A stretch of DNA of 64,000 bases from Mesorhizobium sp. NZP2077. GTDB lineage: Bacteria; Pseudomonadota; Alphaproteobacteria; Rhizobiales; Rhizobiaceae. The notes beneath the pieces are model-generated. The model did no database searches, had not been told where the DNA came from, and saw only the letters and a list, made by a program, of their open reading frames with translations. Every line of letters begins with the position of its first letter. The stretch's first letter is position 1. The translations under genes and the position numbers were made by a program. Location: NCBI RefSeq assembly GCF_013170805.1, contig NZ_CP051293.1:4656001-4720000 (forward strand). Direction: 5' to 3'. Positions 8,426 to 17,220 of the stretch are shown piece by piece.

Positions 8426-9478
8426 ATGAGACGCGTCCTTCTCGCAGCGACTGCCCTTTTCTCCCTTGCCATATCCGGCCAAGCGGCGCTGGCCGCCGAC
8501 GATGCGCCCGAAGCGCCCTATGTCGACGACCGGTCGAGCGCCGAAGCGGTCATCCGCTCGCTCTACAGCGCCATCAACCGGCACGAATTCGCCCGGGCCT
8601 GGGGTTATTATGGTGATGCGAAGCCGGCCAAAGATTTCGAAAGTTTCGTTAAGGGGTATGACGGTACCGACAAGGTCGAGGTCGCGACCGGTGCTATTTC
8701 AGACGATGGTGCCGCCGGCAGCATCTTCTACAACGTCCCTGTTGCCATTCGCGCCACCGACAAGAGTGGCGGTGAAAAAGTCTTTGCCGGCTGCTATACG
8801 CTGCGCCAGGTGAACGCCCAGGCGCAGGCAGCGCCGCCCTTCGATCCGATCCACATCGAAAAAGGCGCGCTGAAACCTTCAACAGTCGATTTCGAGAAGG
8901 CTGTGCCGCCAAGCTGCGGCGATGGTCCGCCGCCGCCAAAGAAGGATACGACACTCGAGCAGGCCAAGAAGGCCTTCCTGGCGACCTATGGCGACCAGTG
9001 CGACAAGGAGCTTCTGGCCACTGAGCCGGAGGTCTTTTCGATCAAGGACAAGGACAAGAATGCGCAGCCCGGCGATCCGGACAAGGAAACGCGGCTGTTT
9101 CATTTTTCCTGTGCGGCCGCCGCCTACAATGAAAGTTCAGTCTACTACATGGCCGACGAATTGTCGGAAGTGCGGCAATTGCAGTTCGCCGAACCGGAGA
9201 CCGATATCCGCTACGAAAACAACGACAGTGACGGCAAGCTGTTGAGCGTGACGGTGATCGGCTTCCACACCACGGGATGGGCCACCAACTCCGACTATGA
9301 CGCGGACGCCCATACGATCACCACTTTCAACAAATGGCGCGGCGTCGGCGATGCCTCCGACTCCGGCACATATTTGTTCCGTAACGGTGATTTTTCGCTG
9401 GTTCAGTATGACGTCGACGCGTCCTATGATGGCGAAGAAAATCCGAAGACGATTGTCGACTACAACACCGCACCCTGA
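8426..9478 (+). CDS. Exported DUF1176 family protein
   Basis: 350 residues. The start is the ATG at 8426 because it opens directly into a signal peptide (MRRVLLAATALFSLAISGQAA, cleavage near LAA-DDA); in-frame codons further upstream run through the neighbouring gene. Residues 35-140 look like an NTF2-like domain (SAEAVIRSLYSAINRHEFARAW), and the C-terminal half carries DUF1176 features (FHFSCAAAAYNESSVYY, TTFNKWRGVGDASDSGTY). A periplasmic role is likely; the ligand is unknown. Confidence 0.85.
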   Translation: MRRVLLAATALFSLAISGQAALAADDAPEAPYVDDRSSAEAVIRSLYSAINRHEFARAWGYYGDAKPAKDFESFVKGYDGTDKVEVATGAISDDGAAGSIFYNVPVAIRATDKSGGEKVFAGCYTLRQVNAQAQAAPPFDPIHIEKGALKPSTVDFEKAVPPSCGDGPPPPKKDTTLEQAKKAFLATYGDQCDKELLATEPEVFSIKDKDKNAQPGDPDKETRLFHFSCAAAAYNESSVYYMADELSEVRQLQFAEPETDIRYENNDSDGKLLSVTVIGFHTTGWATNSDYDADAHTITTFNKWRGVGDASDSGTYLFRNGDFSLVQYDVDASYDGEENPKTIVDYNTAP

Positions 9479-9512
9479 AGCGCGATGCGCTTCAAGCCTT
9501 TGTCCTTTTGTA

Positions 9513-10406
9513 TCAAGGCGCCTTCGACAGCATCCAGTTGAGCGTGCCTCGCCAGTCGACCATGCGGATCGGCGTGCCATGCGTACCGGTCTCAAAGCGG
9601 ACGAAGCGGGTCGGATATGTCTTCGTTTTGGTGAGGATCGAGCGAAAGAAGGCTTCCTGGTTCGCCACGGGAAAGACCACGTCATGGCTGCCCTGGCCGA
9701 AGAACACTGGCACGCGCCGTTTGAAGGCCGGGCTGGCCAAAAAGCTGTCGTCCCAAAGTGAGCCGAGCAGCAGCAGCCCATTGATGCGGCCGCCAGTGTC
9801 CTTGCGGGCGGCGAGCTTCCAGCACAGCGAACCGCCCATCGAGCCGCAGGCGGCGAATATCTTCGCGCCGGGCGACTGTTCAGCGTAGTGATCGATCAAG
9901 GCCGCGACCTGTGCGGCGCCCTTGTCGCCGAAATCGGGGAAGTCCGGCGAGAGATAAAGCCCGCCATTGTCGGCCATTAGGTTCTTGAGGCGGTTGAAAT
10001 TGCCACCGAAAGTGAAGTCGTCGGCGCCCTGCTTGCGGCTGCCGCCCTGCCCGTGCAGGTAGAGCACAATGACGGCGGCACCTTCCGTCTTGCCGACGGC
10101 GACGTGCCTGACATCGCCAGCGTCGGTCTTCAGCATCAGATCCTGCTGCACCTTGCGCACGCTGGTGTCGGTATACTGCGCATGCACGCGCTTTTCCGGC
10201 ACTTCGTCGCGCTGGTTGATGTCGCGCATTTCGCGATAGTCGATGACCGTATAGGCGCCGTTGGTGTCGGACGAGATAGTTGCCGGATAGGCGAAGAGAT
10301 CGTCCTTGAAGGGTTTCAGTTCGAGCGCATCGGCGTGGGCGGCAACGCCAAGAACAAATGTTGCGATCAGAAAGCTGTGGAGAGGAGAAAGGAAACGAAA
10401 AGCCAT
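9513..10406 (-). CDS. Exported alpha/beta hydrolase
   Basis: 297 residues from the ATG at 10406, which starts a signal peptide ending near VAAHADA. The alpha/beta-hydrolase core is seen as the oxyanion strand VIVLYLHGQGGSRKQG, nucleophile elbow GSMGGS (Ser189), an acid in FGQGSHDVVFP and a late His in FETGTHGTPI. Probably a periplasmic esterase or peptidase of unknown substrate. It lies convergent to the DUF1176 gene with 34 bases between the stops. Confidence 0.83.
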   Translation of the reverse strand: MAFRFLSPLHSFLIATFVLGVAAHADALELKPFKDDLFAYPATISSDTNGAYTVIDYREMRDINQRDEVPEKRVHAQYTDTSVRKVQQDLMLKTDAGDVRHVAVGKTEGAAVIVLYLHGQGGSRKQGADDFTFGGNFNRLKNLMADNGGLYLSPDFPDFGDKGAAQVAALIDHYAEQSPGAKIFAACGSMGGSLCWKLAARKDTGGRINGLLLLGSLWDDSFLASPAFKRRVPVFFGQGSHDVVFPVANQEAFFRSILTKTKTYPTRFVRFETGTHGTPIRMVDWRGTLNWMLSKAP

Positions 10407-10438
10407 ACCGCAGGCTTGCGTAATTCGGCCCGGGTTTG

Positions 10439-12049
10439 TCAATCCTGCAGCACGCCGCCGGCGCCTTCGAGCGCCTCGCGGGTGTCGACATCGACAGACG
10501 CGCCCTCGCCGATCTCGACATCGATGACGTCGAGCCCTTCGGCCTCGACGAGGTGGCGCGCGCCGGTATCGCCTTCGAGATGAGCGATGGCCGCAAACAG
10601 CGAGCGTGGCAGGAGCACCGGGTTGCCGCGTTTTCCCGCATGCGAAGCGCGGACCACCGAATTGCCTCCAGCCTTGCGGAAGGCACCGATCAGCCGGTCA
10701 AGATCGTCCGACACAACACCAGGCATGTCTCCCAGAACAATCAACACGCCGGCCGTGTCTTCGGGCAGATAGGCAATACCGGCCTTCAGCGACGTGGACA
10801 GGCCATCGGCGAAATCCGGATTGTCTGCGAAGGTGACGTCGAGGCCCGACAAAGCTGCGTGCACCCGTTCGCGCTGATGACCGGTGACGACGATCGTGCC
10901 CGAAGCCTTCGATCCGAGCGCGCGCTCGGCGGTGCGGCGCACCAGCGGCTTGCCGTCGAACAACGCCATGAGCTTGTTCGGTCCGCCCATGCGGCTTGAC
11001 CGGCCAGCCGCCAGAAGCACGATGGCGACCTTGAGCCGGCTCTTGGCCGGCTGCGGTTCGCGCGGCTGCGGCCGTGTCGGGATTTCCATCAGCAGTCCGC
11101 CGACCCCCATGCCGGCGATGTCCTTCGCGGTGACGTCGAGGCCCGCAATAAGGCGGTCAAGCACCCAGTCGAAGCCGTTTTCCTTGGGGCTGCGGGCGCA
11201 GCCCGGCGCGCCGATGACGCGCTTGCCGGCAAGCGTGCCGAGCACCAGCAGATTGCCGGGATCGACCGGCATGCCGGCACGGATGACAGTCCCGCCCGCC
11301 ATTTCGATCGCCGCCGGAACGACATCGGCGAAATCGCTCATCGCGGAAGCGCCAAAAATCACCACCATGTCGTTATCGCGCGTCAGCGAGGCGGCGGCCT
11401 CCGCCACGGGCGCGATCTCATGCGGCGTGCGGCGTTCCGCCGTCAACCGGCCGCCCGAACGCGCCAGCCTTGCTTCGGTGACGCGTAGCGTCTTGTCGAG
11501 CACACTGGGCTTGATGCCTGGCAGAACCGTCTGGATGACACCGACACGCACCGGTCGATAGGCGTTGACGGCAAATATCTCGCCGCCGGCGCAGATTTTC
11601 GTCACAGTATCGACCAACGTTGAGGCGACCGCAAACGGGATGATCTTCACCGTCGCCACCATCTGACCCTTCTCGACCGGCGCATGCTGCGCCAGCGTGG
11701 CAATGGTGATGGCGGGGTCGACGGCGTTGATGGCGTCGATGACAGCGGCGTCGACCGTGAAGATACCTGATGCCTTGGCGTGGAGATTGACGCGGCCGGT
11801 GGCGGCGGGCCTCGCCTCGATGCCGCTGAAAGTCATGCTCTCGGCAATTCGTTGCGCCGCCGCGTCCTCGCCGAGATCGTCCGAGGCCAGCACGGCCGCA
11901 ACAACCTGCGAGACGCCAGCCCGCTTGAGTATGGAGACGTCTTCGGCGCTCAGCCTGTGCGCTTTGCGAAAGCGCCTTTCGCCAGCGGTGGTGGCGTGCG
12001 CCAGCACCGCGCCTTCAGCCGCTTCAATCGGGATCGGACCGAATTTCAC
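10439..12049 (-). CDS. Molybdopterin-binding / MobA-like nucleotidyltransferase fusion
   Basis: 536 residues, GTG start. Residues 1-340 resemble the MoeA/MogA-type molybdopterin-binding domain (MVVIFGASAMSDFADVVPAA; CARSPKENGFDWVLDRL). Residues 345-536 are a MobA/MocA-type transferase with VAIVLLAAGRSSRMGGPNK and VLIVLGDMPGV. Such fusions attach CMP or GMP to the molybdenum cofactor for enzymes of the xanthine-dehydrogenase/CO-dehydrogenase family. It is the last gene of a minus-strand group with two XdhC-type proteins, CoxE and a MoxR ATPase, which supports that role. Confidence 0.88.
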   Translation of the reverse strand: MKFGPIPIEAAEGAVLAHATTAGERRFRKAHRLSAEDVSILKRAGVSQVVAAVLASDDLGEDAAAQRIAESMTFSGIEARPAATGRVNLHAKASGIFTVDAAVIDAINAVDPAITIATLAQHAPVEKGQMVATVKIIPFAVASTLVDTVTKICAGGEIFAVNAYRPVRVGVIQTVLPGIKPSVLDKTLRVTEARLARSGGRLTAERRTPHEIAPVAEAAASLTRDNDMVVIFGASAMSDFADVVPAAIEMAGGTVIRAGMPVDPGNLLVLGTLAGKRVIGAPGCARSPKENGFDWVLDRLIAGLDVTAKDIAGMGVGGLLMEIPTRPQPREPQPAKSRLKVAIVLLAAGRSSRMGGPNKLMALFDGKPLVRRTAERALGSKASGTIVVTGHQRERVHAALSGLDVTFADNPDFADGLSTSLKAGIAYLPEDTAGVLIVLGDMPGVVSDDLDRLIGAFRKAGGNSVVRASHAGKRGNPVLLPRSLFAAIAHLEGDTGARHLVEAEGLDVIDVEIGEGASVDVDTREALEGAGGVLQD

Positions 12050-12115
12050 GCCACCGCGCCCGCAAAGCGCCGCGCGTCCAGTTGGACGCGCAAAGGACGC
12101 TCTGCTGTTTTGAAT

Positions 12116-12853
12116 CTACGCATCGTGCTTCTCCAAAATCGATTCCGATCTTTGGGCCGATGCGGAGGCATCGAGGCCGCGCGATCGGAAGGCGTAGATG
12201 GTCTGCGCGAGAATGGCGACGGCGATCTCGGCGGGGCTGGCGGCACCGATGTCGAGCCCGATCGGCGCGTGGATGCGGGCGATCTGGTCGGCGGTGGCGC
12301 CCAAAGCCAGCAGGCGCTCGACGCGTTTTGCATGCGTCTTGCGGCTGCCAAGCGCCCCGACATAGAAGCAGTTGGCGTCGAGCGCTGCCTTCAGCGCGAA
12401 ATCATCGATCTTGGGGTCATGGGTGACGGCGGCAAGCGCGGTGTAGCTGTCGAGCGGCTGGCGCGTCAGAACATCTTCCGGCCACTCGGCATGCAGGGCT
12501 ACATCGGGAAAGCGATCCGGTGTCGCAAAGGCAGTGCGCGGATCGATGATTTCGAGGGGGTAGCCGGCGATTTTCGCCATCGGCGCCAGCGCCTGGCTGA
12601 TATGGACGGCGCCGATCACCACGAGGCGTGGCTGCGGCAGATGCGCGTTGAGAAAGAAGGTCCGCCCTTCCGCTTCGACGGAGCCGGAATTGCCCGACCG
12701 AAATGCCTTAGCGATCGCGGCTCCAAGATCGCCGGCGACCTGGTCGCCCTCGCGAACAATGCGGTCGCGGCCATCACCGAGATCGGTGACGAGTATTGCC
12801 GCGCGGCGGGCACGTCGTTCGGCATTCAAAGTCTTTAAGGCATATGGATCCAT
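12116..12853 (-). CDS. XdhC family protein, C-terminal (Rossmann) half
   Basis: 245 residues. LVVIGAVHISQALAPMAKIAGYPLEIIDPR and VGALGSRKTHAKRVERLLALG match the C-terminal Rossmann domain of XdhC/CoxI, which protects and delivers sulfurated molybdenum cofactor to xanthine-dehydrogenase-type enzymes. The N-terminal XdhC domain is encoded by the separate gene just upstream. It lies 67 bases before the MobA-like fusion. Confidence 0.88.
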   Translation of the reverse strand: MDPYALKTLNAERRARRAAILVTDLGDGRDRIVREGDQVAGDLGAAIAKAFRSGNSGSVEAEGRTFFLNAHLPQPRLVVIGAVHISQALAPMAKIAGYPLEIIDPRTAFATPDRFPDVALHAEWPEDVLTRQPLDSYTALAAVTHDPKIDDFALKAALDANCFYVGALGSRKTHAKRVERLLALGATADQIARIHAPIGLDIGAASPAEIAVAILAQTIYAFRSRGLDASASAQRSESILEKHDA

Positions 12854-12859
12854 CTGAGA

Positions 12860-13198
12860 TCAGCCCAACCGCTCGACATACACCTTGATGCGGCCGCCGC
12901 AAGACAGGCCGACCTGCCAAGCGGTCTCATCGGCGACGCCGAACTCCAGCATCCTGGCCTTGCCGGAGCCGATGACGTCGGCCGCCTCGCTTACCACCGC
13001 ACCCTCGACGCAGCCGCCCGAGACCGAACCGTGGAAATTGCCTTCGGCGTCAATGACCAGATGGCTGCCGACCGGCCTCGGCGCCGAACCCCACGTCTCG
13101 ACCACAGTGGCAATGGCGACATCCTTGCCGTCCTTCATCCAGCCTTCCGCGATAATCAGCGGGTCGCGGGCCTCATCGAGATAGATGCTGTCGTCCAT
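12860..13198 (-). CDS. XdhC/CoxI family protein, N-terminal domain only
   Basis: 112 residues covering the N-terminal XdhC domain: AIATVVETWGSAPRPVGSHLVI, GSVSGGCVEGAVVSEA and GLSCGGRIKVYVE. The cysteines in SGGCVE and LSCGG are the conserved ones of this domain. The following gene, six bases downstream, supplies the other half, so XdhC function is split over two polypeptides. Confidence 0.9.
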   Translation of the reverse strand: MDDSIYLDEARDPLIIAEGWMKDGKDVAIATVVETWGSAPRPVGSHLVIDAEGNFHGSVSGGCVEGAVVSEAADVIGSGKARMLEFGVADETAWQVGLSCGGRIKVYVERLG

Positions 13199-13243
13199 GA
13201 TCGCTTCTCTCAGAGTCTGTTTTTCCGGTGAATAAACATATGG

Positions 13244-14509
13244 CTATGCGGCGTGCTTCGCGCCAGCATCCATCCATCGCCGCGGATCGACAGATTGCGC
13301 TGACTTCTTGTCGAGCGAGGCGCAGAGGTCGGCGAGCGCGTCGAGATTGTGGACCGAGCGGAACTCATCGACATGCGGCAGCATCGCCTTGACGCCGCGG
13401 GCGCGCGCCTGAAAACCGTCGAAGCGCAGCAACGGGTTCAGCCAGATCAGTCGCCGGCAGGATTTGTGCAGCCGATCCATTTCCTCGGACAGGCCGGCGA
13501 CATCGTCGCGCTCCAGGCCGTCGGTGATCAGAAGCACGACCGCACCCTGCCCGAGCACGCGGCGTGACCATACCAGGTTGAACTCGGCCAGCGTGTCGCC
13601 GATGCGCGTGCCGCCCGACCAGTCCTTGACCGCCGCCGAACAGTCGGCAAGGGCCGCATCGGGATCGCGGTGGCGCATTTGCCGGGTCAGGTTGGTCAGC
13701 CTGGTGCCCAAGACGAAGGTGTGCACGCGGCGGCGCTTTTCCGTCAGCGCATGCAGGAAATGCAGGAAAATGCGCGTGTACTGGCTCATTGAGCCGGAAA
13801 TGTCGGCCAGCACCACCAGCGGCGGATGGACTTCGCGGGGCGAGCGGAATTTCGGCAGGATCAGTTCGCCACCTGTGCGCGCGGCCGAGCGCATCATGGC
13901 GCGCGGATCGATGCGGCGGCCATGCGCATCGGCCTTGAAGCGCCTGGTCAGCACCATGTCGAAAGGCAATCGCAGCTCGGCGATGGCCTTCTTGGCATCG
14001 GCCATCTCGGCGGCATTCATCTGGGCAAAATCCTTAGCCCGCAGTACTTCGTTGCCGGAGAAGGTGAAGCGGGCATCGACCTCGATCTCAGGGACTTCCT
14101 GGGGTGGCTGGTTCTTCTGATGGCCTTCGAACATCGCCTGGCTGACGCGGTTTTCGGCCGCGCGCGGCTTCTGTTTCTCCCTGGCGTCAGGCGCCACCGG
14201 CGAAAACATCGCCAGCATCTTCTCGATCAGTTCGCGCGATTTCCAGAACAGCCGGAAGGCTTCGTCGAAGGTCGGGTGATCCTCATGCCTGGACACCAGC
14301 ACCGCGTGCAGCGTCCAGTAGAAATCGTCACGCGAGCCGATGCCGGCGGCCAGCACCGCCTCGATGGCATCCTTGACCGAGGCCGGCCCGACCCGCATGC
14401 CGGCCTTGCGCAAGGTGCGGGCGAAATAAACGATGTTGTCGGCGATGCGCCCGTCCGGCGTCGCCTCTCTGGGGTCGGCCTCTTTGGGGTAAGCACCCGG
14501 CGCCTTCAT
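13244..14509 (-). CDS. CoxE-like VWA domain protein
   Basis: 421 residues from the ATG at 14509. The C-terminal half is a von Willebrand A domain with the MIDAS signature DISGSMSQY and a second metal-site segment TRIGDTLAEFN. The N-terminal part is typical of CoxE, the partner of the MoxR-type ATPase CoxD in maturing the CuSMo site of CO dehydrogenase and similar centres. The ATPase gene ends four bases upstream, so the two are translated from one message. Confidence 0.88.
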   Translation of the reverse strand: MKAPGAYPKEADPREATPDGRIADNIVYFARTLRKAGMRVGPASVKDAIEAVLAAGIGSRDDFYWTLHAVLVSRHEDHPTFDEAFRLFWKSRELIEKMLAMFSPVAPDAREKQKPRAAENRVSQAMFEGHQKNQPPQEVPEIEVDARFTFSGNEVLRAKDFAQMNAAEMADAKKAIAELRLPFDMVLTRRFKADAHGRRIDPRAMMRSAARTGGELILPKFRSPREVHPPLVVLADISGSMSQYTRIFLHFLHALTEKRRRVHTFVLGTRLTNLTRQMRHRDPDAALADCSAAVKDWSGGTRIGDTLAEFNLVWSRRVLGQGAVVLLITDGLERDDVAGLSEEMDRLHKSCRRLIWLNPLLRFDGFQARARGVKAMLPHVDEFRSVHNLDALADLCASLDKKSAQSVDPRRWMDAGAKHAA

Positions 14510-14513
14510 CACG

Positions 14514-15443
14514 CTACTGCGCCGCCGCAAGCTCGGCCTTGACCTCGTCGAGGATGCGCCGGCCCTCGCCCGCGCCGATGCGGGCAATATCGTCCTGGTA
14601 TTTCAACAGCACGCCGATCGTATCGGACACGGTTTCGGGATCGAGCGCCACCTTGTCGAGCTCGGTCAGCGCGCCGGCCCAGTCGATGGTCTCGGCAACG
14701 CCCGGCACCTTGAACAGCTCGATCTGGCGCAGCTTCTGGATGAAGGAAACCACCTCCGCCGAAAGCCGCTGGTTGGCTTGCGGCACCTTGCGGCGCACGA
14801 TCTCCAATTCGCGCTCGGCATTGGGATAATCGACCCAGTGGTAGAGACAGCGCCGCTTCAGCGCATCGTGGATCTCGCGGGTGCGGTTGGTGGTGATGAT
14901 GACGATCGGCGGCTCTTCGGCCTTGATGGTGCCGAGTTCGGGCACCGTCACCTGGTAGTCGGACAGGATTTCCAGCAGGAAGGCTTCGAAGGCTTCGTCG
15001 GTGCGGTCGAGCTCGTCGATCAGGAAGACAGGGGCGGCCCCCGTCTTGCCGGTCAGCGCATCGAGCACCGGGCGGCGGATCAGATACTTCTCGGAGAAGA
15101 CGTTGCGCTCCATGGCGGAGCGGTCGACCTTGCCGGCCGCCTCCTCCATGCGGATCTCGATCATCTGCGCGGCGTAGTTCCACTCGTAGACCGCCGAGGA
15201 GACGTCGAGCCCCTCATAGCACTGCAGGCGGATCAGCCGCCGACCAAGCGCCCCTGCCAACACCTTGGCGATCTCTGTCTTGCCGACGCCGGCTTCGCCC
15301 TCGAGAAACAAAGGCCGGTTCATGCGCAGCGACAGGAAAAGCACGGTCGCCAGCGACCGGTCCGCCACATAGTCCGCGCCGGTCAGAAGATCGAGCGTCT
15401 CGTCGATCGTCCGCGGCACGGGGCGCGGTTTCAGCTCGGTCAT
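14514..15443 (-). CDS. MoxR family AAA+ ATPase (CoxD-like)
   Basis: 309 residues with Walker A GEAGVGKTE (49-57), Walker B VFLIDELDRTDEAFEAFLLE and sensor region PIVIITTNRTREIHDALKRRC. MoxR proteins act as chaperones that fold or insert metal cofactors together with a VWA protein. Followed by the CoxE-like gene, and its ATG overlaps the TGA of the upstream flavin reductase gene (ATGA, 15440-15443). Confidence 0.92.
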   Translation of the reverse strand: MTELKPRPVPRTIDETLDLLTGADYVADRSLATVLFLSLRMNRPLFLEGEAGVGKTEIAKVLAGALGRRLIRLQCYEGLDVSSAVYEWNYAAQMIEIRMEEAAGKVDRSAMERNVFSEKYLIRRPVLDALTGKTGAAPVFLIDELDRTDEAFEAFLLEILSDYQVTVPELGTIKAEEPPIVIITTNRTREIHDALKRRCLYHWVDYPNAERELEIVRRKVPQANQRLSAEVVSFIQKLRQIELFKVPGVAETIDWAGALTELDKVALDPETVSDTIGVLLKYQDDIARIGAGEGRRILDEVKAELAAAQ

Positions 15444-15967
15444 TCTTTCTCCGTGAACGCCGCCGCTCCGCTGTCCAGGACATGGTAGCCGCGAGCGTGG
15501 TAGATCAGCGGCCGCAAATTATCGCCCATGCGCAAGCCTGTCACCTTGCCAAAAAGCACACGATGGGTGGCCAGGTCCTTGGTGTCGATCAGTTCGCAGT
15601 CGAACACCGCGAGCGCGCCCTTCAGCGTCGGCGCGCCGGTGGAGATCACGTCCCATTCGCCGAGCGCGAAACGCTCTTCAAGCGACAGGCCGGTGATGCC
15701 GGAAAAGCCGATCGACAGCGGTTCCTGGTGCGAGGCCAGCGTGTTCAGGGCAAACCGGCCGTTTTGCACGAACAGCTCATTCTTGGCATTTTCACGGTTG
15801 AGACAGACCAGAATGGTCGGCGGCGTGTCCGATACCGAACAGGCGGCAATCACCGTCGTGCCGCGCTTTCCCGCGAGCCCGTCGGTGGTGACCACATGGA
15901 CGTGGCCGGCAAAATGGCTCATCGCGTCGCGATAGGACTGCGGTCCAATATCGTTCTTCTTCAGCAC
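15440..15967 (-). CDS. Flavin reductase family protein
   Basis: 175 residues from a GTG at 15967. The sequence AMSHFAGHVHVVTTDGLAGKRGTTVIAACSVSDTPPTILVCLNRE is the FMN-binding fold of HpaC/RutF-type reductases, and FALNTLASHQEPLSIGFSG follows. These supply reduced flavin to monooxygenases using NAD(P)H. An in-frame ATG at 16015 would add 16 residues; the GTG gives the normal family length. It is coupled to the MoxR-like ATPase gene, an unusual partner for a flavin reductase. Confidence 0.85.
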   Translation of the reverse strand: MLKKNDIGPQSYRDAMSHFAGHVHVVTTDGLAGKRGTTVIAACSVSDTPPTILVCLNRENAKNELFVQNGRFALNTLASHQEPLSIGFSGITGLSLEERFALGEWDVISTGAPTLKGALAVFDCELIDTKDLATHRVLFGKVTGLRMGDNLRPLIYHARGYHVLDSGAAAFTEKE

Positions 15968-16146
15968 CGGAGATTTTCCATGGCCAGCATCTTCCTGACA
16001 TATATGGCCACACATGACACGCCACAAGCGAAGTGCTTGGCCCATATCCCCAAATTCGCGTGTTGCACCAAGGCCGGGCAGCCTTTAGGTCTTGGCAGCA
16101 AATAGTGCCAAAGCGTAAAGCCGGCTCGGAGGAATCCATCGCTCGA

Positions 16147-17220
16147 ATGCGACCTGGGACGAGAACAATAGCGGCGCTGGTCTGGCTGTTCGTGGCCAAC
16201 AGCGCGAACGCGCAGGCGCTGCTTGTCGGCGTCGCCGCGCCCTTGTCCGGACCATCGGCAATTCTCGGCAAGCAGGTCGAGGCCGGCGCCAGTGTGGCGG
16301 CGCAAGCGGATGGCATCGAACTCAAGACCGTGGATGACGCCTGCACCGCCGAGGGTGGTGCCGCGGCGGCCAGGGATTTCGCCGCGGCCAAAGTCAATGT
16401 CGTGGTGGGCTTTCTATGCACCGACGCCATCGAGGCGGCGATGCCGATCCTCAAGGACGCCAACATACCGGTCATCACGGTCGGCGTGCGAACCGAAAGC
16501 CTGACGGACCGCCGCGCCAAGACCGGCTGGCCGGTCTATCGCCTCGGGCCGCGCGGCGACGACGAGCGCAACGCCGTTGCCTCCGCCCTCACCCGGCTGT
16601 GGCAGAACGAGCTGTTCGCCATCATCGACGACGGCACCATCTATGGCCGCGAAATGGCCGAGACGTTTCGCGCGGCGGCAGAGCAAGCAGCGCTGAAACC
16701 TGTCTTCGTCGACACGTTCCGACCGCAGCTCGACAACCAGATCGGCTTGGTCGGCCGGCTGAAAAAGGCCGGCGCCACGCATGTCTTTGCCGGCGGCGAC
16801 GGCGACGACATCGCCATCATGGGCCGCGATGCCGCGCAGCTCCAGGCCGGCATCACCTTTGCCGGCGCCGAAAATCTGCGCACACCACCCGGCGACGTGC
16901 CCTATGCAACGGGCACGCTGCTGATCGCGCCGCCCGAATGGGCTGATGTCGCAGATCGAAAAGTGCTGGAAAGCTTCTCCGCGCAGAAAATCGTGCCGGA
17001 CGGCTACACGCTGCCTGCCTATGCGGCGGTCGAGATCGCCAAGGCGGCGTTGGCTTTGTCCGAGAGTTCGGGCAAGCCACTGACCGAGGCGCTGACCGGG
17101 CAGGATTTCACCACCGCCATCGGGCCTGTCCGTTTCGATGCGAAAGGTGACCTCAGCCAGAGCCCCTACCGCGTCTTCCGCTTCGACGGCACGCGCTTCG
17201 TGCCCCTGGAAAGCAACTGA
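16147..17220 (+). CDS. Branched-chain amino-acid-type ABC transporter substrate-binding protein
   Basis: 357 residues. The ATG at 16147 starts a signal peptide (RTIAALVWLFVANSANA), followed by LLVGVAAPLSGPSAILGKQVEAGA, the normal start of a LivJ-type type I periplasmic binding protein. The frame is open further upstream, but that stretch is not a plausible secretion leader. No permease or ATPase gene is adjacent. The TGA overlaps the ATG of the P1 peptidase by one base (TGATG), so a periplasmic receptor is coupled to a peptidase. Confidence 0.87.
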   Translation: MRPGTRTIAALVWLFVANSANAQALLVGVAAPLSGPSAILGKQVEAGASVAAQADGIELKTVDDACTAEGGAAAARDFAAAKVNVVVGFLCTDAIEAAMPILKDANIPVITVGVRTESLTDRRAKTGWPVYRLGPRGDDERNAVASALTRLWQNELFAIIDDGTIYGREMAETFRAAAEQAALKPVFVDTFRPQLDNQIGLVGRLKKAGATHVFAGGDGDDIAIMGRDAAQLQAGITFAGAENLRTPPGDVPYATGTLLIAPPEWADVADRKVLESFSAQKIVPDGYTLPAYAAVEIAKAALALSESSGKPLTEALTGQDFTTAIGPVRFDAKGDLSQSPYRVFRFDGTRFVPLESN

